A stretch of 64,000 nt of DNA from Portunus trituberculatus (GCF_017591435.1 NC_059304.1:16803486-16867485); one strand, 5' to 3'. Positions 38,998 to 54,341 are shown, counted from the stretch's first letter. Notes: generated by a model not told the origin, from the letters alone. Made by a program: numbers and translations.

Positions 38998-40252
38998 GGG
39001 TGAGTTAGGGAGAGATCGTACATGAGGACGTAACGTACAAACGCTTCCGTGAGCTTATTTATGAAAATAGCGAAGTTACTGACTAATCAGCCGAGAAAGA
39101 AAACGGAGGCACACAGCTGACACCCGCCATTAATGCTACACGCCGTGCGCTGTCATGACCAGGTTCATTTTCTTGTTTTGTGCATGTCTGATGTAATATT
39201 TTGCCACTAATTTATAGCTTATAGTGCTCATGAATATCCCAGGAGTGCGATGGTAAAGTATTCGATACCAAGATATGCCTGTATGTGATGATATGACAAA
39301 GATTAAATGGAAGTGCTCCCGTAAGGAATGGCGTGGTGTTCGTTTACATTTTAATGGCATGTTGTGGTCTTATCGTACAGCTTGGATCTTAAATGTACGG
39401 AACATCCTCACGTAAACTGAGTGACTCTTTTATCTTCCCTAACATTGAAGATGAAGGAGATATTGAGCTTAAGCAGGTGAAGGAGATTTTGTTTGCTCCA
39501 TTGCCAGCACCCACCTCTAGATTGAAGCGATTCATCAGATTCCAGCAGTCTGGCATCCTACAATGTTAAGGAGGCCTGCCTTCATGGCTTTGTAGGGTAG
39601 ACCAGCCCTATATGGTACTTTTGTACTGCAGAAAAACATGTCAGTGGAATGAAATAGTTTAATTTTATTTTGATGATCCTCAGTGATTGAAAAAAAAATC
39701 TTCAATTTACTGAATATCAACATTTATTACTTTGTCATCCTATAAGAATTAGAATGATGATTTCTTTTATTATGTTTAAGCGGTGTGATGTGTAGGATGA
39801 CCTGCTGTGATTCAAACAATTTGATACGGAATATTTTTGTACATTTTTTGTACAATATAGTTTGATGAATAACCTTTCACTTTGTGTTTCAACATGCAGT
39901 GTGTTGTAGGTACATATCTATGTTGCCAATCACTTGAAATCATCAGTAGAGCTCATGCAAGGGAATGGGAGGGCAAACTGGTAATATATTTAATTGTTTA
40001 TATATATAAAAAAAAAATTCTGAGGGACCTACATGCCTGTACAGATCGTCCACAGGTGTGGACGATCTGTACACTTTTTTTTTTCTTGCCTTATTTTCAC
40101 CCATTAATGTTGTGATACCAAAACTGTGCCATACACACAACATAGCCAAAATGATTATATTTTATATTAGTAACTTCAACTTTATGTAATTCACTGAAGT
40201 TTTTTTTTTGATTATTTAAAAAAAAATTGTATGATCCGTCCCCAACTCACCC
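38998..40252. mobile_element. TA-flanked TIR element (Tc1/mariner-type, non-autonomous)
   Basis: The left end GGGTGAGTTAGGGAGAGATC and the right end (reversed) GGGTGAGTTGGGGACGGATC are close matches. TA flanks both ends (38996-38997, 40253-40254). The interior has no transposase frame. A perfect palindrome sits at 40038-40073. Confidence 0.7.
40038..40073. repeat. 36-bp near-perfect palindrome
   Basis: TGTACAGATCGTCCACA and its exact complement separated by GG, followed by a T-run. It could extrude as a hairpin. A bacterial-style terminator is not expected in this eukaryotic DNA. Confidence 0.9.
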
Positions 40253-40309
40253 TACATTAAAAAATGTTCCATCGTAATCAATATTAACAAATATAGGATA
40301 TTCTTACAG

Positions 40310-42301
40310 AAATAATGTATCAGCACTTTATTAATTACAATAATATAAAGACTAACAGAATATATACAGCTGGATATACCCTTACACTCCTGTACAAGCA
40401 AATTTAGACACAAAAATAAAGGGCACAAACTTTTGAGGAAATCACAAAGTATTGTACAGCTTGAAAATTACACACCTACAAGTATATTAATAAATAACAT
40501 CTTGAGTGAGCTCAGAAAAAGAAGGCAGTAACTTCATGGACAGAAAACAATAAAAAAAGATAAAAATTAAGTATTTCTTTGGTACCTGTATTAATGTTAT
40601 TTCCTATACTGAACAAAAATATATACTATATATATCTATATGTATATACTCCATGATTAAATAACTCACATGCAGATCAAGATTTTGAAGTAAACAACAC
40701 TTTTCAAAATATACAAATAAATAGTTCAAATTTGTTATTTTTTCTCATTATGAAACTGTTCAGCCAGACGACTGACAGCCCAGCAATGGGAGGCACCGAG
40801 GCACCCTGCGGCAGTGGCGGGCGGCACACCCGACCCTCTGCAGCGGCTAAAACACCACACTCATCAAGTGTCAACCTTCCATACAGGGAAATGTTCCTGG
40901 AGTGCTGCTGAACAAACATGGAAAATGCACATGTAGAAGGTACAAACTATAAGGTACAAAATAAATATAAAAATAGGAGATCGAAGCATTTTCCACAGCT
41001 TATCTCTATTTGAGTTGAAACTATTGAGTTTTGGAAATACTGGAGCATCTGTGAAGAGGACCTCTCCTCCTGCACTAGCCCGTCACACCAATGGTTCTGA
41101 TGGGGCAAGCTTCCCTTTTTATCATCTTACTATTTCCTGGCAGAAAGCATAGCAGTGTTTAGGGAATTACAAAATTAATTGCACTACTAATAGTTTTGCA
41201 CTAATAATTTCTCCATATTTTTTTTCTTTTATTTCATGTAATAAATTAATAATCGTCAGAAAGTAATGATATTAGAATCTTGGTTACTGTGTAAGTAGAT
41301 TGAGTATTTAGTTATTCAGTTGTCTATATGATGTTTTGGTAATATTTCATGTTATCTGAAAATACTGATCACAGGGATACACATTCTTGGGAGTGAATTA
41401 CTTAAAGTTCTAAATTTTGCAAGCTAAAAACCTGTACGAGTGCTGTAGATGTGACTGATGCACACTACACGACAAAGCTAGTCCAGTGCTAGTGTTCTGA
41501 TATTCAACAGCAAGGAATTGTCAACCTGTTTGTTGGTGTACCACAAGAAGATGTAAAGAAACAAAACTGTTTACAAATATCTCTTTGAACTTGAACATGC
41601 CTTGTTGGTGTCAGCATAAAATACCCACTCATGCATTCTTGCATTACAATACAATACTGGTAAGTCTTAGATAAACAGTTTGGTTCACCGTGACAGTAAA
41701 CATTTTCCACTCACTCTTAACAATGCATAAGTCGCAGCTATCCACAGCAATTTATACAATTACTGAAATAGGATCTTATACACATATGCTTTAACAAGCC
41801 AAATACATACAAGTATATACACAGATAAACAGGAGTTTGTAAGTTGGTGGCATAAATATTCTTAAATATTAAAATGTCTAAATATCATATGCCAAAAGTT
41901 CTCCACTTTCTCCTTATTCACATGAATATATACATAGAATAATTATATTCATTGAGTGCCAAGCCCCTCAGCACAAGGCTTGTACAAGTGTGAACACTCA
42001 TTGTCTGGGGTGCATCTAAAGGACACACTAACATGGAATATGTCTTTTTTTGCTATTTCTTTACACTATTAAGTATTCCACACACACATCTGTTTTTCTT
42101 TATCAATTAGTAACAGAGTTTCTGTCAACAGTAAAGTGCAGATCTCTTTGTGGATCTGAATTCACAGGTTACATGTCACATGTTCAAGGTCACTGGTGTA
42201 CTGCTGACAATTATGTGGCCTCCTCAGGCCACCTGATGAGCACAGTTCTGTGTGTGGACACTTGAGCAATCCATACATGCAGTGTGTCCCTTCACCCTCA
42301 A
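40310..42301 (-). other. Probable 3' UTR of cytohesin
   Basis: This 2-kb AT-rich stretch follows the cytohesin stop codon on the minus strand, lacks microsatellites and transposon signatures, and has an AATAAA at 40333-40328. This is inferred from context; no transcript evidence is available. Confidence 0.45.
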
Positions 42302-44257
42302 TTATCGATTGCTGTTCTTCTGGATGTTCTTCTTTCTCTTTGCCAACATGTCATAGAAAGGATTGTGACTTATGCTTTGTCTGCAAGGAATAAAACATAT
42401 CAATTAGTATCTTCATATTCATTTACAACATTTGTTTCTAAAATTTTCTTATAAAAATCCTTACATGGAAATAAATGTAATACAATAGTTACAATTTAAA
42501 TCTTCGACATATTCTTACTACCTTGCATCCTCTGACTCATGATCCATTGACACTTACAATCTGTCAGTAAAATTTTAGGGCCCCTCACCTTATACACTTA
42601 ATCCACTCCTCCTTCTCGTCAGGCGTGGCGGCAGACATGCGATACACGGTGTGCTTGCCCTCCACCACCTTGCCCTCGCTGTCAGTCTTGCATGCCTTGA
42701 TGAAGTCAGTCGACGTAGCATACAACTCAAAGCAGTTTGGCTTGTTGCGATCCTGGACCTCACGAACCTGTAGGAGGAAAGATGTGTTAGGATATTACTC
42801 CTAAAAGTACAAAATTTAAATGTATGTACATTAAATTTGTTTTAATCACATATCTGCTACTCAGAATGTAGTCAAAGTACCATAATTTTTATCATATGAA
42901 TCATATAAAGTTTAGAATCCAAATAGAATTTTTACAAGAAAAACAAATATGAACATACCTCGATATTCTCCAGGGGAATGATTCCTCTGGGTTCTTTGTC
43001 TGTCGTATACTCAAAGTAATAGAGGCAATTATCGTTGAGAATGAACCACCTCCTCTTCCAGGACTTGTAGCGGCCGCCCTGTTTCATGAGCCAACCCTCA
43101 CGGTCTGGGTTGAAGAAGGTGTGCATGAGATCATTGCCATCGTCCTCTGGGATCTTGAAGGGCTCTGTCTTGATGCTCTCGTAGAGGCTCTGTGGAGGAA
43201 GCACCATTGAAGTAAAGTCTCACACTTTTCCACTGCTTACACTAATGTGCTGTTACCATATGTCATTGTAAAGTCTACAATCCCAGTATGTCCTGCAAAA
43301 ACATGATGACATTTAAAAGACAGGTAGTACAGAGATTAAGATTTGAGGGAATGTTTGTGGTGTGTGTGTGTGTGTGTGGGGGGTGATATAAGTTGTGAGT
43401 TTCAGTGAACTGCTTATTTCAAGCCCTGGTATCATGCAAAAAAAAGTGTACATAATCACTTCAATATATATGGAAATACTATTTGTATATCTATTTTGTA
43501 AGAATTCAGCAGAGGTAGCAACATGGTCTCACCTCAAGGAGCTCTCTGGGCAGGTCATCTCCGTTATCAATACCCCGGTTCATGGTGATAAACTGCTCGA
43601 TGGTCTGCTTGTCCTTAACTGCCGGGTTGTGGAGCGAGGTGTTCAGCATAATGATGGCAAATGACAGCACGAAGCAGGTGTCTGGGTGCTGGAAGATCGA
43701 TGGATTAAGTTCACAGTAGCGGTGGGCAAAGCGCTCCATCATCCTGTCAATCTTCTGTGCCTCTCCTGGCAAGCGAAAGCTCCACAGGAACTGTCTGTTG
43801 GGTTAGAATATAAAAAGGTTTAATGAGGTTTTGAGCATATATAATTAGTTCAGGTAAATGAATGGTTAAGCTCATAAAAAGACACACAGTTATTGGTGTC
43901 ATACACATCCATTGTAAATATATTATTAAACTATAATTCTGAACTGTGGTGAGTTTTTTTTTGAGGCTAAAACTGACTCAAATGATTCAAGATGCTGCAT
44001 AAACTTTAAGAATTATTTCCAGAAGAATGAGTTAAAATGTAAAGTCACAGTTATTTGAATACAATATTTCAAAACTAATACATATTGCTGTAGAGATTCC
44101 TAAGGCACAAGTAATATATATTCAATATATCCATATTATAATCATATTTCAGGAAGTATTGATAGGAAATAGTGAAATTTAGATATAAATACTAAATTAC
44201 GATTATATAACTACTCTACTGCACACTTAAATTTAAAACTTCAGACACCAAATCTCA

Positions 44258-44322
<65 letters not shown>

Positions 44323-46377
44323 CAGCACCAAGGCAGTACGTGACGCACCTCAGAGCCTGCACCAGTATCAGGTCAGTGAAGTCGTGGAGGCAGACAAATG
44401 CATCGAGGACTGACTGGTTGAAGTCGTTACGCTCCCCGAGGTAGTCCCCGATAGCTGTCTTGTTGAGTCCTTCTCCCTTGTACAGGAACTGAGCAATGTC
44501 TGGAATGAAACAATAGTACATTAGACATAAGCAATGGATGAATCTTTTGTTCTATTCACACTGGTGATGAGAAATGACACACCTTCAGCAGCTATCAAGT
44601 GAAATTCAATAAAGTTTTTAAGTATGCACAATGTATCATATATAATATTTACCACACACTTCCTTTGATAAAGTATTCTGTTCATCTATTACTACATTTG
44701 TAAAACTATTTACGTACATTCTTATCTCCTCCTATCTTATTAGTTAAATTCCTTGCTGTTCAGTTTCATTCATAAATGCGTCATAGTTTGACGTCACATA
44801 AACAAACAAGATATCTCGAGTTTATGTAGAGGTACTCACGCTAAACATTTAATTCGCATTCGCTCGGCACAATACGAAATACACTCACTTCAGAATGGAG
44901 TCAAACGCTCCTCAAAGTAAGCGGAGACAAGACCTGACGGATCACCACCACCAGTCTATCCATGTCGACTATCAAAATACATAAAATCATCTCATTAACC
45001 TGGCGCCGTCAATGTAGTACTTAGCGAAAAAGTTGAACAACTATAAATCTGGGTCATCGTGTCCTCTTCCCCGAACACTCTCACAGATCGTCCTCGCCGC
45101 CGCCCGCCAAGGCCTGTTCCCTCCCCTTGCCGCGACCAGATAGCCAAGCCAGGGTGTCGCCTGATCGACGGCTCTTCATCACGTCGGGGCGCACAATCTC
45201 GCACTGCTACCACCACCTTGGAAATCGCATTATTCAAACCGACCTTTCATCAGCATTTTCAAAGTACACAGAGGATGGATTCTCGTGGATTTCACATTAA
45301 TAAAGCAAAATCGTCCTTTAACCCCTTCAGTACCATGACGCATTTCTATATTCATTTTGCTTACTATTTGGTGACTTTATACTGCTTCAAAAACTCATGT
45401 GGGGGATTAAAATAGTGAAGACTGTGGCCATAAATCTTCTGACCTCCATAGACCCTTTCTAATGTCAATAAAATGGTCTAATCGTACACAAATCTCAAAG
45501 CAAAAATGTGTCCACATATTGTGAAGGGATTAAGACCACAACCATGAAAATAACCTTGAAGACACCAAAAACGTTCATTAGAATGTTGAACGTACCTGAT
45601 TGAGAGACTATCGCCAGAACAATGAAAATAATTAGAAAAAAAAAAAATTCCTGGCGCTTCTGGATGTTTGAATGTTAAAATATATATGCAAATATCGAAT
45701 CCACCAACACTGAAGTAGTTATAAAAAAAAAAAAGTGCTAAAACTTTACAAATACCACCAAAGAAACGAGCCGGAAAGCGACCCAAGGCCAGTATTATTA
45801 ACAAAGCGACAACTTGAAGGCTTAGCGTAGAAAAAAAATATATATCGTGGAGCTCACAAACTCATAGGAAGAGTGCGCTTACTCGATTATCTTTTCTTCG
45901 GACGTGATGTTGACAGACTGCCGGACAGGATATTAGCAGCAGTACGAGCATTGCGACACGGGCGGGCCAGTGGTGGTGGACAGCAAGATGACGACATGCT
46001 TACCAGAATTCCCGTAAAAGCAACTATCATGTACAAGTCAGAGCAAGGCATGTCCGCTGCTCCATGTGTTCAGAGCATCACGCGACGGACGAGACAGTAA
46101 TGGGGAGATATGAGGATAAAGAGATACATAGTTATGATGTTTATCTCTATTCACTGCCCCCACAAACGTATCTTGTTTTTTTTTTTTTCATTCACTATGT
46201 TTTGTTTTTACTATTGTGCTTTGGTTGTTGAGAAGATTCAGTTCATATCATCTATCAGTTCATTGTATTATTTTTCCTCCTGACAAAGGAATATCTTACG
46301 CTTACTCACTTCAAAGAGCGACAAAGCAAAGGTTGATGTCAGTGAGATGGAGACAGTTGAGGTTTTTCGGCCATGTC

Positions 46378-46466
<89 letters not shown>

Positions 46467-46947
46467 ATTAATTGGTAAAGGTGAAGTTCATGAGAGCTAA
46501 GAGGAAGAAAAGAACCTGGAGAAGATAGTAAGGTAAGGTTGGTTGGTTTCCTCCCCATCCTCCTCCTCCTCCTCCTCTTGTTACTCTATGGACTCACCAT
46601 CTGGAGTGTTCCTCAGGAGGCTGTGGTCAATGAGGTACTCGATCCCCTTCTTAGGATCCATGTTGAACTTTTTCCTCCCGATGCTCATCTGTTTACTCTT
46701 CGGGTTGTTCTTACTGCAAGGACACAAGGAAACACCACGTGAATATAGGAACAGTAGAGAGAGAAATGTTAAGATTACACTAATACATTAAAACTACAAC
46801 CACCATTGTCATTACTGCTACGACTACTGCTACTATTGCTACTGCTACTACTATTACTACTACTACTGCTACTACTACTATTACTACTACTACTACTACT
46901 ACTACTACTACCGAGAAAAAATAAGTAAAATAAAATCCGGAAAACTC

Positions 46948-47037
<90 letters not shown>

Positions 47038-47098
47038 ACTTCCTCGAATATAAACAAAGATTGAGAATGAGTAAAACTAAAACAACCGGACATAATCG

Positions 47099-47182
<84 letters not shown>

Positions 47183-47393
47183 CATCAAATACTTGTATAC
47201 ATCGCGTTCCAGCACACGTTCCATACATGATTGACTGCCTGGTGGTGGTGGTGGTGGTGGTGGTAATGGAAGTGAAGGTAAGGCATTGCGGTAACAGTGG
47301 TGGTAGTGGTGGTGGTGGTGGTGGTATCCTAGTGACAGCAATAACAAGTCTCCACAGCCAGAAGACAAACGTGACTTTTCCGGTATCAGGCCG

Positions 47394-47464
<71 letters not shown>

Positions 47465-47490
47465 TAATTTATATGACTGATAGTTTAGCT

Positions 47491-47550
<60 letters not shown>

Positions 47551-50500
47551 CAGTAACGCCCCCTAATAGATTAAGGACAAAACTATTAAACAATCCCTTC
47601 CCTCAGGACCCTTATGGCACAGAAAATAACAGCACTTATTCATACACACGCAGGAGTGGCTGTTGTGGTTTGTGGACCGCAAGTGGGAAGATAAATATTC
47701 ACTACACAACTTAACCTCCACTAAGCCACTACTACACTGGTGAGAAGGAAAAAGGTCTAATAATCTAACCTTTACTTCATTCATCGCATCAGTCAAAAAG
47801 ATTTAAAGATCACAAATTTCTTTTTATTTATTACTAAAGACGAAAAGGCTGATTTATACCCTTACTATACTCACTACTACAATTGCCATACTTTAGAGAA
47901 CTGTCTAATGTTAACCGAAACACATTAATCCTGAGACACAATTTTACCTTAAGATTTGTGTACGATTAGACCATTTTATTGACATTAGTAAGGGTCTATG
48001 GAGATCAGATGATTAATGACAACAGTCTTCACTATTTCAATCCCCCCACATAAGTTTCTGAAGCTGTATAAAATCACCAAATGGTAAGCAAAATGAATAT
48101 GGAAACGCGTCATGGCACTGAAGAGGTTAAGTAGTTGAGCGGTCACGTGACATCTACTGACTAGCTGATTACAAAGATGGCCATAATAGTAACTCACAAT
48201 AAACAGAAACTGACGCTGTGGTGTTGAAAGGCTTAACTCCTTCAGTACCGTGACGCGTTTACATATTCATTCAGGTTACTATTTTGTGATTTGATACAGC
48301 TTCAGAAACTTTTTGTGGGGGTTTGTAATAGTGAAGACTCGGCCATCAATCTTCTGACCTCCATAGACTCTTCCTAATGCCAATAAAATCGTCAAATCAT
48401 CCCCAAAACCGAAGGTAGAAATGCGTTCCAGTACTGAAGAGGTTAAAGGCTTCACATAACCTCGAGAAAAGTTGCTAAGAAGAGTCGATACTAAGCTTTT
48501 CTTTCAGCTTTCAGAATTACATCCCACTTTCGGCTTTACACCTTCCTCCTTCTTCTCTTTTCCCTCGAGCGCCTTGTGACCTCAGTGTTGTAGCGCAGAA
48601 AAAGTTCAACCCTTCTCTCTTAAGTTCAATGTGAATACTGAACTTCATTTGTCATCATCCTAAGGTAAAGATTATAGAAGTGCGTGTTCCCGTTTTCTTT
48701 GCCATTAGAAGCCGCTAGCGAACTGTATTTTTTTTTTCTTTATTTTTTATTTCTTATCGTACAGTTTCCTTCAGAGCGGCTTGGATTTTACTGCACCATT
48801 TCCTCTCCAATGAGTATGATATCCCGTTTTCTTCCGCGTTTAGCGAGTCCCGTGGTTTGTGATTCAGTCTTCTTCCTCCACTTCTTTTTCTTCGTGTTCT
48901 TCTACTTCTGCATTATTATCAGAAAGCGGGTTGATCATTACTGCACCACCACCATCATCATCACCACCACCACCTCCTTCTCCTCCTCCCTACTTCTTTC
49001 TCTTATTGACCTCTGTCGCTTGCTACGTCATACCCTACATAATTATTTCTCCTTCCTTTACTCAGGGCAACGATGGAGTGGGCAGTGAGTCTCGGGCAGT
49101 GAGGGTGAAGTGAGGCAAGGGAACATGTGAACGGGGTGAACGGCAGACCGCCACGCCAATGCTGACTCACTTCATGGAACGTCTGGCTGTACATTCACTT
49201 CACTTCGCCACAGATAGTCTCCCTTAGAGCCGCTCTTCGTTAACTCAAACCCCTCCATTCAAGTAAATAAGGCAAGGCAAGGCAAGGCAAGGCAAGGCAT
49301 GGCAAGGCAAGGCAAGGCGAGTAAAGTCAGCGCATGTCACTCTTTTCTGAGGGTTTTTAAGAAGGCAGGATGTGGTGGTGGTGGTGGTGGTGCTGACGTG
49401 TGTCTTGTCATCATTTCTTTTTAAATACGGTGACTTAACTAACTTTTCTTATCTATCTATTTTATTTTATTTTTTTGTAATTCCATTGTACAGATCATTA
49501 ACTTTTCTCTCTTACTCTCCCTTTTCTTGTCAAAACACTATATATACCTATTTTAATTTTTCATTTTTTTTTTTAAATCCAAATAATAAAGATTTTATTT
49601 ATTTATTTTTGTCTTCTTTTTACATCCATTCATACCAAATCTTTTCCTACTTTCAATTCCCAATACATCTTTATTCCTATTTTTCCTTGATTTTCTAACA
49701 TCAAAAAATCATATCCTTGTTTGTCATGTCCTAATTTTTGGCCTTGTTTCGCTTTTGTTTCCTTTCGTCTTTCCATTCTCTTATTTTCTCGACACTTACA
49801 AGTAATTTAGCTCTTGTTTCCTTTAGTCTTTCCAATCTATTGTTTTTTTTTTTTTTTTGGACACTTACAAGTAACTCCGCTTTCCTGATTTTCTTTTCCT
49901 TTTTAAATAATGACACACTTACAAGAAACGTCAGTAAAAAACAAGAGGCCATTCTTTTCCTAATATTTCCTAATGCTTCTCTGAATAAAAGTAATACGTC
50001 ACTTTTTCTAATATTTCCTAATGCTTCTCTAAGTAAAAACACCGTCAATTTTTTTCCTAATATTTCCTAGTGCTTCTCTAAGTAAAAACAATGTCAATTC
50101 TTTTCCTAATATTTCCTAAAGCTTCCCTTTTCCTATTGCTTTCAGTCCATAATGAAAGAGAACGGATTTTTTTTATGTGAAGAAATCAAGAAAAAAAAAA
50201 ACTACAAAGGCAAAAGAAAAGATAAAAGAAAAAGCGTGCAATGGGTGTGCTGAGAGGCGGAGGCAAAGATGCGGTGAGGGGAGCCCGCATCCCGAAGACC
50301 CTCCATCTCATCTCCTCTATCATCACCATCACCGCCATCACCACCATCACCATCACCATCACCATCACCATCACCATGTCAACGTCACCCGATTCCTGCA
50401 GCTCATCCTGAACGATTTGTACAAAACACAGATAAACACACACACACACACACACACACACAAGCGATTCTATCTACTCCAATATCCAAATCACCACCTA

Positions 50501-51204
50501 TCCAACACCGCCGACACTCACAAACCAACCAACCAACAAACAAACACACACACGACAGTATTACACCGGGATGAGGAAGTCACAGAAAATGGCTTATATC
50601 TGAAGGATTCTTTTTAAGACGTCTAGTGTAAGGCGAGGCTGGTGTGACGGATGGCCTCGTCTCCCTGCCTGCCTCCCTGCCTGCCTGCCTGTCTGTCTGT
50701 TTGCCTCCCTCCTTCCATCCCGCGGCCGCGTCACCGTCAGGTATCAGAAGTAACGGGAAAGACGCGCAGGCAAGAACTGTGACTAGCGGAGTGACCCCCA
50801 GGTGATCCATGTCATTCTTCTCATTCCTTCATCTCAGTCTCATCCTCTTCTCTTCTTCCTTTACTTCTCTTCCTCTCCCTATTCCCTGTACCTTTTCCTT
50901 CATATACACATCCCCCATCCTCTTCATTTGCTTGTCTTACTGTCTTCCCTTCTTTTCCTTTTCTTCCTATGCTAGTTTTCTAACCTTACCATTCCCTATC
51001 TTCTCACATCACCCTGTTCCTTCCTACACCTTATTCTTCTCCTGTTCTCTGCTTTCCGTCTCGAGTCAAGGGAGACGAGCGAAGTGTGTCAGGTAAGGAG
51101 CACAAGGACACCACAGGAGTTAAGTGTTGGACTGTATGGTAAAAAGTCTGCTATCTGGTTTTTTATATTTAAGTGTATGTTATTAATTAGTGGGATTATG
51201 ATGT

Positions 51205-51294
<90 letters not shown>

Positions 51295-52576
51295 GCGAGG
51301 GTCAGTTTCTATGTCGGTCAATGAATGGCTCTCAGAGGAGTAAAGTGCTGGTGCCTGGTAACGAGGACGCTGCAGGTTTGTATTACTGTATTACTGTTAT
51401 AATATTGCAGAGTTTCAAGGCAAAATCACGGTTCAGGTCCACTTGTCTCATAACAGACGAGCAGCGGACTCCCACCCTTCCTCCCTTCCTCTCCCTGCCT
51501 GCCACCTCTCTCACTCTAATAGTTTCCCACACTCCCAGCTCGGCCACTCAACGCCCCGCCAGTACCCAGCCCACCCCGACACCGCCAACCAGCGTCACAC
51601 AACAACCAAATACCACTTCAGCTTAACAGCAATGCCCGTCACGCCCCGCACACCGCCACCACCGCCCACTCCCCGCTCGGCAACACAAGGCAGGCAGCGG
51701 TGGTTGGCACTGGCACTCCGCGTCGCCAGGGCGTCGCGTTGCCCCCTGGCACTCATCCCAGGCTGGCTGACACTCGCCTTGACTGACTGACTAATTGTCT
51801 GATATTCTTTAATGGCAACGTGGCGCTGACGGTGACTGGATGTGGTATTTATATAACGGCTTACTCAAGGATCAGGTAGAAGATACGCTATTTGTCGCGA
51901 TGGAGAATTCTTTAAAGACAGTAACAGTGATTGAAGCGGCAATGAGGTGCTGAAGGGCGTGAGTCGTATTCACTTAACCTCTTAGTCAAGGATCTGTTGT
52001 AAAACGCGTAAATTGCCAGGAAGGTGAGTTTAAATGCAGTTTTCACTCTTTCCGGCGAAGGTTACGATGTGAGGCAAGGAAGGAAGAAAGGAAGGAAGGA
52101 AGGAAGGAAGGAAGGAAGGAAGGAAGGAGGCGGAGGGCTGGAGAACAAGAGATCATTTACGTGCAGCTTGGGAGATACAATGAAGGGAAAGAGGGTGTGT
52201 TTGCACCGGCCCCTGCCTGGCCTGATCAGTGCGCGCCTGTTCTGTTATACCTCGCTGCAGCACGGAGGGGAAGAGCATCCGGTGTGTGTTTCACTGTTTG
52301 ATCTGCTGCAGTCTCTGACGAGACAGTCAGACGTTACCCTACGGAACGAGCTCAGAGCTCATTATTTCCGATCTTCGGATAGGCCTGAGACCAGGCACAC
52401 ACCACACACCGGGACAACAAGGTCACAACTCCTCGATTTACATCCCGTACCTACTCACTGCTAGGTGAACAGGGGCTACACGTGAAAGGAGACACACCCA
52501 AATATCTCCACCCGGCCGGAGAATCGAACCCCGGTCCTCCGGCTTGTGAAGCCAGCGCTCTAACCACTGAGCTACC

Positions 52577-52668
<92 letters not shown>

Positions 52669-54240
52669 TCTGTCGAATGACCCAGCTGTCGTCCTACACT
52701 GGCCACTATTCCTCAGCACGAAACAAAATAACAAGGTCGGAGGAGACGGAGGCGGAGGCGAAGGCGGAAGAGGAAGAGGAGGAGGAGGTGTGGGATGGCC
52801 AACCTTGTATTTTTCTCTTACACTTGGCTAACCTAATACTTTCCTCCTACACTTGTTCTCTCCATATAGTACCCAGGGCAGCAGGAACGGGGACACTCGA
52901 GAGGCACTCACCCCTCACCCCTCTCCCCTCACCTATTACCTCCTGCCACTTCAACGAGGCACGACCTAACATGGGACGAGGCGGTGATTGTGTGGGGGCG
53001 GGGGGTGGTGAGAGGAGATGGCGGTGTTAGTGTAGGGATTGGGGACATGGTAAGCTGGCGGCAACTATACACAGCCCTTCCCTAGCCGTCCTTCTCCTTC
53101 CCTCTCACACCTCCGCTATCATTCCCGGCCCTCCCGTCTTCCCCCTAATCTTTCTAATCACATCCCCTCCCTCCTCTATCATTCCACCTGTACACTCCAC
53201 ACCTCCCTCCCATACCTTTCATTTTCTCCCTTCCTCCCTTACCCTCAAATATCGCAGAGCTTTTCAATGACTCGTGAAAGACAAGGCAAATAACTGTGAA
53301 TACCAATGACAGTAGTAGTAGTAGTAGTAGTGGTAGATGTAGAAGTAGAAGTAGAAAAGAAGTAGTAGTAATAGTATTGGTAATAATAGTAGTAATAGAA
53401 CTAAAGTACAAAGAGAAAGAAAGAGAAGGATAAAAAGAAAGAGAAAGAGAAGGGGAAGGAGAAAAAGAAGGAGGTTAAGGCTGTGGCTTAGGATAGGCCT
53501 ACTGTTATCGAGCAAAAAAGTGAACGGGAAAACTACTAAGTTCTACTCCCCCTCCTCTCCCTCTTCTCCTCCTCCTCCTCCTCTTCCCTTCCTCCCTTGG
53601 CGTTGGGTGCACGGGAACTCACTCACAAGAGGACAAGAAGGGAAGAGCGATAAAAAAAAAAGAGAAGAGAGGAGAGGTGGAGAAGGAAAGAGTGAAAAAG
53701 AAGAGACGACAAAGGAAGAGTATACAGGAAAGCGGTGTAACAAATGATAATTAATAGAGGACGAAGAAGAGATGAAACAGTAGATAAGGATAAATAGAGC
53801 AACGGACAATGGCGCGAAGGAAGAGGAATGAGGTAAAAGAAGACAGTATAACCAAATATCATGTAAAGAGAATAAGAGAATACGAGATAAGGATGAGGCA
53901 AGAATGTGGAGATAATAAGGTGGTGATGAAAACACGGAAAAAAAAAACAACTAAACAAATGAAGACGACGAGGAGGAGGAGGAGGAGGAGGAGGAAGGCA
54001 TGTTGGAATGTTCCTCCCTCTAGTTCTGACTACTGTAAGGAGGGGCAGGGAGAGGAAGAGGGGGGAAGAGGAGGAGGAGGTACAGTGGAGGGGGAGAGGA
54101 AGAGAGACATGAGGGGAAGGAGGAAGAGTGGGAGGGAGGGGGGAATTTCCCGGTATGTCGTAAGGTTCAGGTTTATGAGGGCAGACTAAGGTGGATAAGC
54201 TTTATAAGACACTGACACCACCACCACCACCACCGCCACA

Positions 54241-54284
<44 letters not shown>

Positions 54285-54341
54285 CACCACCGTCATGAAA
54301 GTAAGCAACGAGACACTAAATTCTCAACTAAATAACTAAAT

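Larger units (their letters stand above)
44502..46597 (-). other. Cytohesin intron with GC-rich patch and piggyBac-type MITE
   Basis: A GC-rich, CpG-containing patch at about 45050-45230 could be regulatory or an alternative exon, but no conserved peptide is seen. A MITE lies at 45322-45529, and a (GA)n at 46378-46463. Confidence 0.5.

Noticed and set aside
40038..40085. Intrinsic transcription terminator (hairpin plus T-run)
   Set aside because: The window is eukaryotic, and the hairpin lies inside a transposon with no adjacent bacterial-type gene.
44995..45237. Extra cytohesin exon in the GC-rich patch
   Set aside because: The exons at 46713-46598 and 44499-44349 join directly in phase and give the conserved Sec7 sequence, so no exon is needed between them.
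46775..47593. A 272-codon minus-strand frame
   Set aside because: Entirely low-complexity translation of GA, GT, CA and CT repeats.
49090..49330. Regulatory meaning for the GGCAA pentamer
   Set aside because: It behaves as an ordinary short tandem repeat and no neighbouring promoter signal was found.
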